From assembly GCA_947095585.1 (NCBI GenBank), contig OX352762.1, forward strand, positions 31,162,669 to 31,226,668: DNA of 64,000 nt, written 5' to 3'. Of this stretch, positions 22,226 to 32,793 are shown one piece after another. Numbering within the stretch: position 1 is the stretch's first letter; each line of letters starts with the position of its first letter. Below the pieces are notes generated by a model. The model was not told where the DNA came from and did no database searches. It was given only the letters and a program-made list of their open reading frames with translations. Position numbers and translations under genes: made by a program. This DNA is from Nephrocerus scutellatus (Eukaryota > Arthropoda > Insecta > Diptera > Pipunculidae).

Positions 22226-24560
22226 CTCTCCAACATCAGAATTGGTAGTCTTGGGCGACTTCAATGTCCACAATGATACTTGGTTGATCTTTTCGAATGG
22301 TAGAGATCGAACAGGTGAAACCGCAGAACTATTTGCAAATATTAATCTTCTTACCCAATTCGTCGATAACCCTACTAGGTATTTCGATACTACTGGTCAA
22401 TCACCTAACCTATTAGATTTATTTCTTACTACTATGCCAGAAAAATATTCAATCGATTTATCTGCTCCATTAGGACTTTCCCACCACGCTCTGATAATAG
22501 CCAAATTTTCAGTTACCCCAGCACTTGTAGAGCCTATTCCTAAAAAACTATACTCTGGTACTTCAAAAATGCTAACTGGGAGCTCCTAAATCAATTTTAT
22601 AGCTCATTTGATTGGTCAAGCTGATTTTCCAACAATAATGCTGATGAAGCATCTCGGCTTATCACGTCAATCATTTTGCTAGGAATGAAAAATGTCCTTT
22701 AAGAAAGCAAAATTCGTAAGAATAAGTGGTTTAATGAAAAATGCAGGTAGCAGTCTCTAATAAAAAAAACAGCCCATTCGGACTACCTTAATTGCCCTTC
22801 CGAAGAAAATCTTGTGAAGTTTAGAATAGGCAGAGAACAGAGCAAACGCCATAATAAACAGGTCCAAAATAATAAATGACCATAGGATTCGTAATAGTAT
22901 GCGAAAAATTTTAAATTCAGATTCAAACAGTAGAAGATAAAAATGGTATTCTTTATAAAACTGGTATTCAGAAAGCCAATCTCTTGGCTTCGAATTTTGC
23001 TTGTGCGTCTACCGTTCCATTATCTAACCTAAGTCCACCAATTCTTGCCAATGTAGGACCAGGAATATATTTCCGACTTAAACAAAGATTCTTAAGCAAC
23101 TTGACCAAAATAAAGCGTCTGGACCCGACGTTATTCCGTCATTAGTGTTGAAAGATGTCATTATACTTTAGCGATACCGCTTAGCAAATTATTTCATATC
23201 TCAATCAAGACTGGTGTATTTCCATCAATTTGGAAAACAGCTAATATTCAACCCGTTCCGAAAAAAGGTGATAAATCTGCACCTACTAACTTCCGCCCTA
23301 TTCCTTTGTTGTCGGTTCTTTCGAAGGTTATGGCATCTATCATTAATTCTAGACTTATGACCTATTTGGATACGAATGCTATTTTATCCGATGTGCAGGT
23401 TTTCGCAAAAATCGCTCTTAAGGTGAACTCATTACGTGCATGACTCATTGTTGGGGAGCGAAGCATTGAAAATCTAGGTCGTATCCCTGGATATATCAAA
23501 GGCTTATGAGTATGGCATAATTGTCTTATGAATAAGATTCGTTCGCTCAAACTAGACATCTCACTCATTGCATGGATTGAGGATTATTTATGGAACCGTA
23601 AAATAAAAGTTCTATTAAACGGTATATCTTCAGCTTCACATGGTATTAGTTCTGGCGTGCCATAAGGGTCATCCTTGTTGCCTACGCTCTTCTTGACATA
23701 TATCAATGACCTATTGTGTTCTACAACCTGTGATATCCATTCATTTGCTGATGGTACACCGCTATCGGCCTCCATTGCGTTTGTCAGTCAAAAAGAATGC
23801 AATTTTCGCTCAATTGATTCACATTAAAGTCATCCTTGATTGGGGCAGATCTAATCGGGTGGAATTTAACCCAAATAAATTCCAGGCTTGTCTTTTTTCT
23901 CAGAAGAGCGTTCAACATTACGTGCCACCAGTAATAAATGGTGCCATAATTGATGCGAGTTCAGATTCACTTAAGATGTTAGGTTTGAAAGTTTCAAGTG
24001 AACTTTCCTGGAAGGAACATATTTATGGAATTTCAAAAAGAGCACGCCAATGTTTAGGTTTCATAAGACGTTGTAACTTCTACTTCACCCCCTCTGAAGT
24101 ATTAAGATTATATATGACATATGTTAGACCAATTTTGAGAATTTAATTAATATGTGTAGGGTGGGGCTTCAAAAACTCATTTGCATTGTCTTGAAGGAAT
24201 TCAGAATGGAGTTATCCGGTTGATAAGCCTCTTGATTCTTTGAAGCATAGACGAAATGTAGGAGCTTTAACTGTTTTCTATAAATATTACTACGGTAGAT
24301 GTTCCTTAGAACCCGTTCTCTAGTTCCAGGTCCTTGTGTCAGCAACGTAAATACTCGTTTTAGGTCTAATCAATATAGATTTGCCTTAAACCGTTTTTTT
24401 TTTCATGTAGAACCCAACATTTTAAATCCTCCTTTTATCCGAGAGTGACTTCGATGTGGAATCAATTGGTCGACTATGTGTTTCCAGAATCTTATAATCT
24501 ACTGGCCTTCAAAATAACCGTCAACAACTTCCGGAAGGACGACCGTATTGTTCATTAGAG
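22226..24560 (+). pseudogene. Jockey-like non-LTR retrotransposon, decayed
   Basis: It starts within the endonuclease: LVVLGDFNVHNDTWL, LLDLFLTTMPEKY, LGLSHHALIIA (GDFNxH and SxH motifs). After frameshifts comes the RT: NKASGPDVIPSLVLKDV, ANIQPVPKKGDKSAPTNFRP, SKVMASIINSRLMTYL, LLCSTTCDIHSFADG (active site FADG at 23,744-23,755, second Asp lost), GRSNRVEFNPNKFQACLFS, LGLKVSSELSWKEHI and LYMTYVRPI. The C-terminal end TSMWNQLVDYVFPESYN and FRKDDRIVH lies at 24,440-24,560. It is 5' truncated, with many stops and indels. The family is the Jockey clade by the order of motifs and the C-terminal block. Confidence 0.8.
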
Positions 24561-24729
24561 GATTAAATTATTTTATATATAAAAAAAACTATTATTGATT
24601 GTATTTTTTGTATTATTTAAAATATTTGTTGTTTAATTTGTATTATTTTCTTGGGCAATGTTTTATGTAGTTTCCCCTGACCATTATCCATTGATGTAAG
24701 CATTTGGACAAGCGTCGTTTTTTGTTTCG

Positions 24730-24905
24730 TGTTTGATTTTTCCTATTGCTTTTTCAATGAATCAGGATTTAGTTTTGGGCTTGTCTTAGATTGCTCTGTT
24801 TTTGTCCACCATATCAGAGCTGCGTATGTGAGTCTGGGTCTGATGATGTTTTAGTATAGCCATAGAGTCATTTCCGGAGTTATTCCCCACGTTTTGCTGA
24901 ACAAG
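24730..24905 (-). pseudogene. LOA/I-like RT C-terminal scrap
   Basis: The minus strand reads FSKTWGITPEMTLWLY, a stop, NIIRPRLTYAALIWWTKTEQ. This corresponds to the conserved KxWGLxPxMxxWLYxxIIRPxLxYAAxVWW block after the RT active site in LOA/I/R1-type elements. The same block is seen at 40.67 kb (KWGLQPHITHWLY) on the other strand. About 55 codons remain, with no catalytic domain. Confidence 0.65.
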
Positions 24906-25019
24906 TGGCAAGTAAAGTTTATGAGAGTTCCATATGAGCAGTTTAGCAGAAAAATTCATTTGATCGTGTAAATGCTCGTTAGATTGCCGCTTCAAGCTTC
25001 TAACTCGCAAGATAACGTT

Positions 25020-25079
25020 AAAACCTCTGGCATTCGAAACACGAACCTCCTGCTCAGAAGCCATGCTCTTACTCACTGA
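25020..25079 (-). mobile_element. SINE head fragment, inverted
   Basis: The reverse complement reads gctcagtgagtaagagcatg, gcttctgagcaggaggttcg and tgtttcgaatgcc. This is the A box and B box head of the same tRNA-derived SINE family. Its 5' end lies directly against the forward-oriented SINE tail that begins at 25,080. Confidence 0.6.
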
Positions 25080-25150
25080 GCAAAAATATACATGCTCAAC
25101 ACAAATGGTTGCGAGAAGCTATGCCTTGGACCGCAATGGTCTGCCGCGCA
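25080..25150 (+). mobile_element. SINE 3' tail fragment
   Basis: gcaaaaatatacatgctcaac, acaaatggttgcgagaagc and ccttggaccgcaatggtctg form the SINE 3' region found in full in copies at 25.2 and 32.4 kb. It starts almost exactly where SINE copy 1 stops at 22,225, so it may be that copy's missing end, separated by nested insertions. Confidence 0.55.
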
Positions 25151-25164
25151 TATTATTTATATAT

Positions 25165-25425
25165 ATATATTCGATTCGTGGTTCGAATACCAGTAACAAC
25201 AAAAGTTTTTTTCACGGTGTCCCAACTCTCCCGAAAGTCTGACAAACGTCCGAGAGCAATAACTTGTCACGAAAATCTTCTCAATTCGACCTTCGGATCC
25301 GGCATTAAATTGTATAGGTCCCCTCCATTTGTGTGCAAAAATAACATGCTCAACACAAATAGTTGTGAGAAGCTAGGCCTTGGAACGCAATGGTCTGTCG
25401 ATCCGAATACTATTAAATATTAAAT
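25165..25425 (+). mobile_element. tRNA-derived SINE, copy lacking the A box
   Basis: It starts at ttcgattcgtggttcgaatac (B-box-like, 25,180-25,190). The body is cgtccgagagcaataacttg, ttcgaccttcggatccggca and taggtcccctccatttgtgtg. The tail is acatgctcaacacaaatag, gagaagctaggccttgg and aacgcaatggtctgtcg, followed by AT-rich sequence. It is nearly complete apart from the first 30-40 bp of the head. Confidence 0.7.
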
Positions 25426-28400
25426 TTATCTTCATAGTTTTGGAATTTTTCAAAGGATAATTTCTTATTTACAATATTTAGATATCTTTTGTGATCCATC
25501 TCACGAGTCTTATTCAGTCTATTAGCCATATCATGTAAAGCTCATCGCGTTTTTTATATGTGTCAATAGTTCGGAAGTCATTTATGTGCTACTTTCACGT
25601 TTTAATTTATGAAAATGTTGGAAATTCGATTTTCCGTAAAATTCATTCATTTTGCATATAAACATATTCTACACTATTTCTACGTCGGTCTTGTTGAAAA
25701 TGATAAATATGATAAATGTAGGAAAAGAATAATGCAGCAGAATTCAAAGAGAGATTAAATGAAAAGTTTGTATAAAAAAAGAGATATCAAAGGATTGCAA
25801 TCCATCTTTAAATAAAACCAATGTCCTTCGAAAAATCGTCAAAATAACGAAACGAAACTTTCCTATGCGAGGCATTATTTTTAAATAAATCTGTATGCCT
25901 ATAACATCCATTATAGTAGGTGGTGACATCATTACTTTCCGGCGGCACCACAAATGCTGCTACAATTGACCAGGTAATATCGCACATCCGTACATTGGTT
26001 ATCTGATCTTTCCTGTTTTGACTTACGTCTGCAGAACCAATTAATGTGCTTTGCAATCTGTAAAACTCTCTGATTCTAAACCACTATAATACTGTTAAAG
26101 TGAAAGCTATCAGAATATTTTCACTTGCAAGTTAATTGAAAATTGTAAAAGATGATTTTATTTATTTATATGCGAGCACATACCACCCACCAGTAAAACA
26201 GCAGTGGCTGCATCTTAAGTATAAGATACTGCAATAAACAAAAAATATATATTTTTAATTTTATGTACATACGAAATTAATGTTTATATAAACTTTATCT
26301 ATATTTCATATATTTCATGTCTGTGTATATCATATTTCATATGTTTCATGTGTATCATATCATATATGTATCATATATGTATATAAAATAAATGAAAACG
26401 ACTTATTTAGATATAAACAGAGATACGCGTTCAACGAACCATTTTGCACCCTTACAACCCCTTTTTTATAAATTGAGAGGATATGTAGATACTATTCTCG
26501 GTAATACACAAACTAATGCAAATGAATTAAACATGCTGCACAATTTTCGGACACGCCTGGCAAAATGGCGCGTGTTGCCATACATTCATGGATATGTGCA
26601 CATATGCGCACTTTTGCCCTTTCAAATGCTGTGACTGTAAAAAAAATGTAAGGGAGGAATCGTAGAATTCTATTAAGGTCTGACAGTTGGGAAAAAAATG
26701 GAATTAACATCCGTTATGTTTCTAAAAAACAAAAATTGTGAAAAACAGAGGCTGACTCGTGCCTCATCATCTTAAAAAAGTGCGTGCATCTCGTGCCAAA
26801 AGTAAGACAGTCCTTTTTTATCTTTTCGCCGCAAATGTTTCATCGAAATATCCTTAACCTTATTTATTTTTTTATTGTCTACGTCTGTCCACAAAAATGC
26901 ATACATTTCAAATTTTTGCTTAAATTTTTCTTCCTTTTTCATTGTTTTCGTATAAAAAACACACACAGGCAAGCGAAAAGTGAGGGATTAAAAAACAGGC
27001 CGTTACACAACACTGCATCATGTGATGGGTCCATGTTGCAATCAGTCCCTCGTTCTGATTCCTGCATCCTCATCAAAATGAAAACAAAAGGACAAAGCGC
27101 GCCCGAAAGAGGGAAACATCATCACGAAAATCCCGTTTATGACCCGAACTGACCTCAAACCGGAATATGAATCGACGAACCTTTTTTTCATTAAAAATTT
27201 CATAAGTTTTAAAGCGCAAAAAAGGAAATAACTATGTGATGTATGTCCCCGCGCTCTTCGGTATCACCCGGATGTACTAAATACACATACTCATCAACTG
27301 ACTAAAGGACAGATAGACGGTCGTGCAGATGAAATGCAGCTTGCGCCAAATTAAGAATCAGCTTCCGTGTCCTGTCCGTGTCCTGTTTTGCACAACAAAA
27401 GGAATTTATACTGGCCAACAAAAAGGAGAAGAAGGGATATAAAAACATATAATCAACGTCAACAACAATAGCCGAGGCATACAGTTGAAGAAAAATGCAA
27501 CAATCATCCCTTTTTCGGGGATTGTGTCCACTTCTGTCCATTTTCACTGTAGTTGCTATCATGTACCTTCGTTCTTATGCAAAATTTTATAACCGCATAT
27601 GAAACATAATATGTATATATAAAAAAATGCATTTCTCATCCTGCCATGACAATTTCTATGACTGCTTTTTGTGACCCACAAGAAAATAGAAAATAATAAT
27701 TTGCGTGCATACGACTGACCCTTATTTTGCGTAACCAAACCCTTGGATAAGCGATACTCTTCATTGCCATTTTGTTATAACACATTTGCATGCAACTGTT
27801 TCGGATGGGTACGTAATGCTTTTATGCATCTTAAATTATATTTTTTACTGAATGAGCGAGCGTCGAAGTTGAACGATCAGCGACTAATATGTCAACTGAA
27901 TTTGTTTGGTCGAGGGTTTTATTTTCCTGTGTGTACATTCAATCTATTTATTGCACCCTTATGATTATGGGAATATAAACCAAATTTCTTGTATCGTCGA
28001 GGATTAGACACTCACGCTGTATGTCTATACACTCGCATATACGTCACTTTGAATACCTCTGATGGTTATCTGCAAGAAAGAATCCTTTCTAACCGATCTT
28101 ACAGCTGAATCATTTCGTAGAGTTTTGGCGCCAACACAAGAGGCATCAATTTTCTTATTTCGTAACGATGTCTAAATGTCCAATGAATAAGCCAAACAAT
28201 TTTTGGTGTTGGAATATATTTATTGTATATGATTTGAGATTTTCAGTTGAAATCGAACAAGAAGGAATATTTGACAAATAATGCAAAATGATTAAAAGGT
28301 ACACCCCCTTTATCGATGATTTACAAAATATTTAATTAATAACAAGTCCAACATTCCAATGGTGACTGATAACTGGATTATATAATTTTTTTTTTAGCAA

Positions 28401-28834
28401 AAATCAGTATAGGTACTGTATTTTGTTTGTTAGAGACTATAGAGGAGAGACTTCTATTGAGCCGCAATGGAGAATCACAATAAAAATATTTAACTCTAAT
28501 TCCAGATAAATTAAAGTATTGACAAATAAAACCAGGATGATTTAAAAAGCCGACTCAAATTTTCAACTCGACGAATTGAACGGATATTACTATTATCGGC
28601 CTTAAAAGTCATATATTTTTTGTGATCATCAGCTTAGGTTGTTAGTTTCTAATCAAAAAACACTCAAAGGCAATTTTGAATTTATTGTTAATTAATTATA
28701 TTAGTTATAAATATAATTAATTATATAAGAAATCTAATTCCAAAACTAAATATATCTATTAAAGTAGACACCGAAAAAACAAACTGTAGTGTAAAATGTA
28801 AGAAAATTGTAATGCAGTTTCTTCTACTACTTAG
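25426..28834. other. No gene seen; AT-rich with a catatttcat-type repeat near 26,300
   Basis: Simple ATTTCAT/ATATGT repeats lie at about 26,290-26,390. Open frames such as 26,784-27,152 have no domain and low-complexity composition. A 12-bp AT-only inverted repeat flanks 28,690-28,722. Confidence 0.5.
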
Positions 28835-29085
28835 ATGCGCCACACGCGTCACAATTGTTTAAAAACTAGTCCTATTAAATTCTGTCTGACTGGTAGAAGC
28901 CGAGATATACGAGTTCCTACCAAAAACTTTCCCATCAAATGTTGACGGGTTGAACCCGAGATATACGACACGAAAAACAAACGTATAAACGTACCCGTAC
29001 ATCCGTACAAATGTACACACGTTCGCTGAAAAATGTTCATATTCTCTGACTATAAGCTTCGCACTTCGGGCTCGCAATAAATTAC
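28835..29085. repeat. Element end with 56-bp tandem pair and GTAC-rich run
   Basis: cgagatatacga occurs at 28,901 and 28,957, each preceded by a ctggtagaagc/gggttgaacc block, giving a 56-bp period. It is followed by repeats of aaacgtaccc/gtacatccgt/acaaatgtac type and then cttcgcacttcgggctcgc. Runs like this commonly lie near the ends of non-autonomous transposons in insects, but I cannot name the family. Confidence 0.4.
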
Positions 29086-31044
29086 AAATTAAAGTAACAC
29101 CTGGTGACCGCGTATTTAACCAAAGAAGTTCAAAAATATTTTGGATATTAAAAAAATCAATTTAATTTCTAATAAACTTTAAATTCGTTCTTCTTTGTTG
29201 AACCCATGATCTTCTCCTTTAATATCTTTTTGTACATTTTTCACTTAGTGATTTGCTATAAGGATTGCGTCGGTTGCACAAAGTTGCTAGAATGTCATAG
29301 TTTTTATTCATGCGTCTGGTTTCAATACTTACGGTCCTTTTTTTATGTTGATGAATCTTCGCCAACCAATATATATACCCCAAAATAAATTCTATTAATA
29401 AGCAATAATGAGTTATTTTAACGTTTTCAAAGTTTGTGATTTTTAAACTAGATATTGCACTTTAATGGTAAAAATTCATCGTTTAAAATACAAAAAGCAT
29501 CTACAAAATGTCATCAAAATAAAAATAAATGCCAAAAAAAACGAACGAGCTGGTATCAGTTTTAGTACGATACACTGTAAGCCTACGCACGCGTTTGAAG
29601 TAAGACACAACTCACCTTGAAGCGCACGCTAAACTCTCCTTTTTTATGTAAAGACTTACGTCTCTGTCGAAATCCTATTAAATGCCCCTATACAAATAAA
29701 TATCCTTCAGATTTCGCCTTTATAAGATAAATAAAAAATAGGAAGATCCAATGAAAACATCTTCGATACTTCCTACCTAGATCAACGATCAAGACGGCGG
29801 GCTAGCAATGTGCCACAAAGGTAATCTTTGAACTTCTTTACAGCTACTTTTTTATTGGGGTAACGTCGTCAATTATAAAAAATATCGGGGGAACGTGCTA
29901 TCCAACGAGAGCCTACGGTAAGATGACAGACGATTGTCGACATACGATAGGGAGCATCGTGTCTCGTGTGTGTTGTTGCCTATCGTCAGACTTCAGGCAC
30001 AGGAAGAAGGCAAATTAACAAACCGTTTCTGCTGCTAGATGTGCGTATGTATATGACCTTACGCCGAATCGATCAGCCGTTGTATGTTATTCTTCTCCTT
30101 GATCAGTAAGGATGCTGAACGAGTAATTTTTTATATAGATGAATCGAAAAAGTTCTCGTTCTTTAGTGGAAGAAGTTGAACGATCGGTGCGGCTGTGAAT
30201 CTTCTCGATTCGATCTGAGATCTGTGCGGCAACAAATAGAATTTTTTTTAGTATCAAAGTATTTTAGAGGTTTTGTGTTTTTTTGTCATCATCTTATGGA
30301 ACGTCGCGTGCCACGTTAAGGGGGAACAATTTGATATTTTTCTCGGGAAGTACATTTCGGTTAGGTGTTTGTTTTTTGTTTACTTATTCATTATGTCAGC
30401 AAGAAGAGGACAGTTTTTTTTACATATATATGTTAACTTTTGGATTATGTTCGCGCTGAGGCAGTTTGATGTTCAACGTCTAAGAGGGAATGTGTTCCTT
30501 CGCATTCGAATTATAAATAATTTTTTATTTTTATTTGGATTGATGTGATGCATTCCTCGCTTTATAGTGGTTTCTGGAGTTGCATCAATTTGGACTCTAT
30601 AAGGGGATAACCGTGTATTTTATTTAAATGTGACAAGCACTAGGTTGGGTTGTCATTTGATACTGATTGCGATTAAAACGAAAGAAGGAAACTTCTTCTT
30701 GATTGTGGTAAAAATTGACTGACGGGGGCGAAAGTATAGTGAACATTTCCTTAAGTTCATTAGCGTGATAGTTGTGGCACGCTGCTGCTTTTCCCCACCC
30801 ATATGTTACTTATTATTTTAATTTTTTTTGTCGTGTAGGATAACGTTAATTATATATATATATATATATATATAGATTGCTTCGATAATATAATATAATT
30901 CCACGAACCAGCTTATAAAACAACATGCAAATAGTTTTGAATTACCACTGTTACAGATTATAACAAGAAACAAGTTTCTGCCAATCAAACAAACTGATTC
31001 TCTTATCTTAATTTTAGGGTTTATTTTAGTATACTTTGTAGTAT
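29086..31044. other. No gene seen; TA microsatellite at 30,850-30,874
   Basis: A 79-bp stretch at 29,742-29,820 lies between an AG and a GTAATC and is open in one frame (NIFDTSYLDQRSRRRASN), but support is weak. A (TA)n microsatellite is at 30,850-30,874. The frame at 30,273-30,548 is AT-driven. Confidence 0.45.
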
Positions 31045-31195
31045 TATGGAGGAGCCGTTATCTATTGACCGGTGGAAGTGCGATCAAACCTCCACCTGGT
31101 GACCGCCGGTAATTTTCACTCAAACAATGAAATGCTGAATAATTCGGCTAGTTCATTCAAAGCAAGTTAGGCGCAAGACATATAACATCAACCAT
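31045..31195 (+). mobile_element. RTE-A 5' end fragment
   Basis: It matches the 5' untranslated part of RTE-A copies: ggaagtgcgatcaaacctcc, ggtgaccgccggtaattttc, gctgaataattcggctagt, ttcaaagcaagtt. It ends at ccataaaaaa, where the adjoining repeat element begins. Nothing else of RTE-A is present. Confidence 0.7.
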
Positions 31196-31725
31196 AAAAA
31201 ACAGCCCATAAAAGTAAAATTTTTCTTGTAAATTCTCTAACCGAAGATACACATGTGTGAAGTTTGAACAAAATTGGGTTAGTTTTAAAAAAAAAATATT
31301 TGGAAGTCCTGGGGCCCGATCAATTCCAAATTTTTACAAAAAGTATTGTCCATCAGAGATACACATGTTTATAAAATTTGAAGAAAATCGGGTACATTTT
31401 AAAAATAATTTGTATGGGATAATGTATACAAAATTTAGCCCGATTTTATTTAAATTTTGTACACATGAGTATCTCTGATGACAACATTTTTGTAAAAATT
31501 TGTAGTGATCGGGCCCCATGGCAGAGGGGCTCCCATAAGAAATTTTTTTAAAACTAACTCGAATTTATCAAATTTTGTACACATACATATGTATATCCGG
31601 TGACAACACTTTTTGTAAAAGTTTGGAAGTAATCGGGCCCCAGTGTCTAGGGGCTCTTATAAATTTTTTTTGAAAATTAATCCTATTTTATTCAAACTGT
31701 GTACAACGCATGGTTATCACCGATT
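31190..31725. mobile_element. ~115-bp repeat family, copy 5, with an internal orientation switch
   Basis: From 31,195 to about 31,425 it runs in one orientation: cccataaaag, cttgtaaattctctaa, gaagatacacatgtgtg, cagagatacacatgtttata. From about 31,430 it switches: tagcccgattttatttaaat, tgagtatctctgatgac, atgtatatccggtgac, cggttatcaccgat-like. The two halves face each other at about 31,425. This is a head-to-head inverted duplication or two independent insertions. It abuts the RTE-A 5' fragment at a shared cccataaaaa. Confidence 0.6.
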
Positions 31726-32419
31726 ATATAATTTAATTTTTTAACTATTTTTGTTAAAGTAACTGAACAGTACTGCTAAAAGTACACGTACAGTTACTAA
31801 GCTATAATGTTTACTTGCTTACTATTTGGTTGCTAATGCGTTGCAAATATATGAAAATAAACGCAATATTGTTACATCTAAGAAGGAAATGAAGTTCAAA
31901 GTAAATAATTAATAATAATTATAATAAATTGCAAAGGTATCCAAAATTATGTTAAATATTTTCATTATAATGTGCACTTGTGGAGTAGAATATACAACCT
32001 AACACTCTAGATATGATGGCTGAATTTAACTGTGAGATCATTTATTCTTGATTATTACGTTTTAAAGAGTATAATGTTGGAGGTAAGCGGTAAGCCTACT
32101 ACTCCCCAAGGAGCATACAGGCATGACAGTTAAAAGTAGACTTAGCTAAGGGCTTACAGGTTTTCTTCGATAAGTATGTATGTACATATTTATACAAAAG
32201 AATTTAAGACTATAGTAATTATAGGATCATATGTAAGGAAGAACGATTCCGGAGAATATTGAGATCTACGAGCCTAACCGCGTTGTCGACACCGTAAAGA
32301 GAATGACTCCGTAGAAAAAAATACACATGTACTTTTTGTATTTATTACAAATACTTTATTATTGTCAACATTTTAAATAAAAAAGAAATTTTGATACATT
32401 TGTATTAAAACTGTATTAT
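31726..32419. other. No gene seen
   Basis: AT-rich; nothing recognised. Confidence 0.5.
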
Positions 32420-32680
32420 TAAGCATGGACTTCTGAGCATGAGATTTGTAGTTCGAATCCCTGTAAAACCAAAAAGTACCTTTCTCGCGAATGTCTGACA
32501 AACGTCCGAGAGTAATTACTTGTCACGGAAAGCTTCTCAATTCGCCGTTCGGATACGGGATTAAACTGTAGGTCCTTTCTATTTGTGTGCAAAAATATAC
32601 ATGCACAACACAAATGGTCGCGAGAAGCTAGGCCTTGGACCGCAACGGTATGTCGCGCCGAACATTAGTATTATATAATG
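32420..32680 (+). mobile_element. tRNA-derived SINE, near-complete copy
   Basis: The head includes aagcatggacttctgagcat and the B-box-like agttcgaatcc (32,450-32,460), but its first part is missing. The body is cgtccgagagtaattacttg, tcacggaaagcttctcaat, ttcgccgttcggatacggg. The tail is atatacatgcacaacacaa, cgcgagaagctaggccttgg and accgcaacggtatgtcgcg, then an ATTA-rich 3' run. It shows the consensus order head-body-tail most clearly. Confidence 0.7.
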
Positions 32681-32793
32681 ACAAAATATTAAAATTTTTA
32701 AGATCTGTTATCTACAAAGTAAGTATGTATCATGAATACCAAAATGCTTCTGATTAAATTGTTAAAATTATTACATTGATATATATATATATA

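Noticed and set aside
24786..25076. 96-codon minus-strand open frame
   Set aside because: A shadow frame over the LOA/I-like scrap and SINE head, which explain the sequence in other frames.
26784..27152. 122-codon open frame
   Set aside because: Phe/Lys-rich peptide from AT-rich DNA with no recognisable motif.
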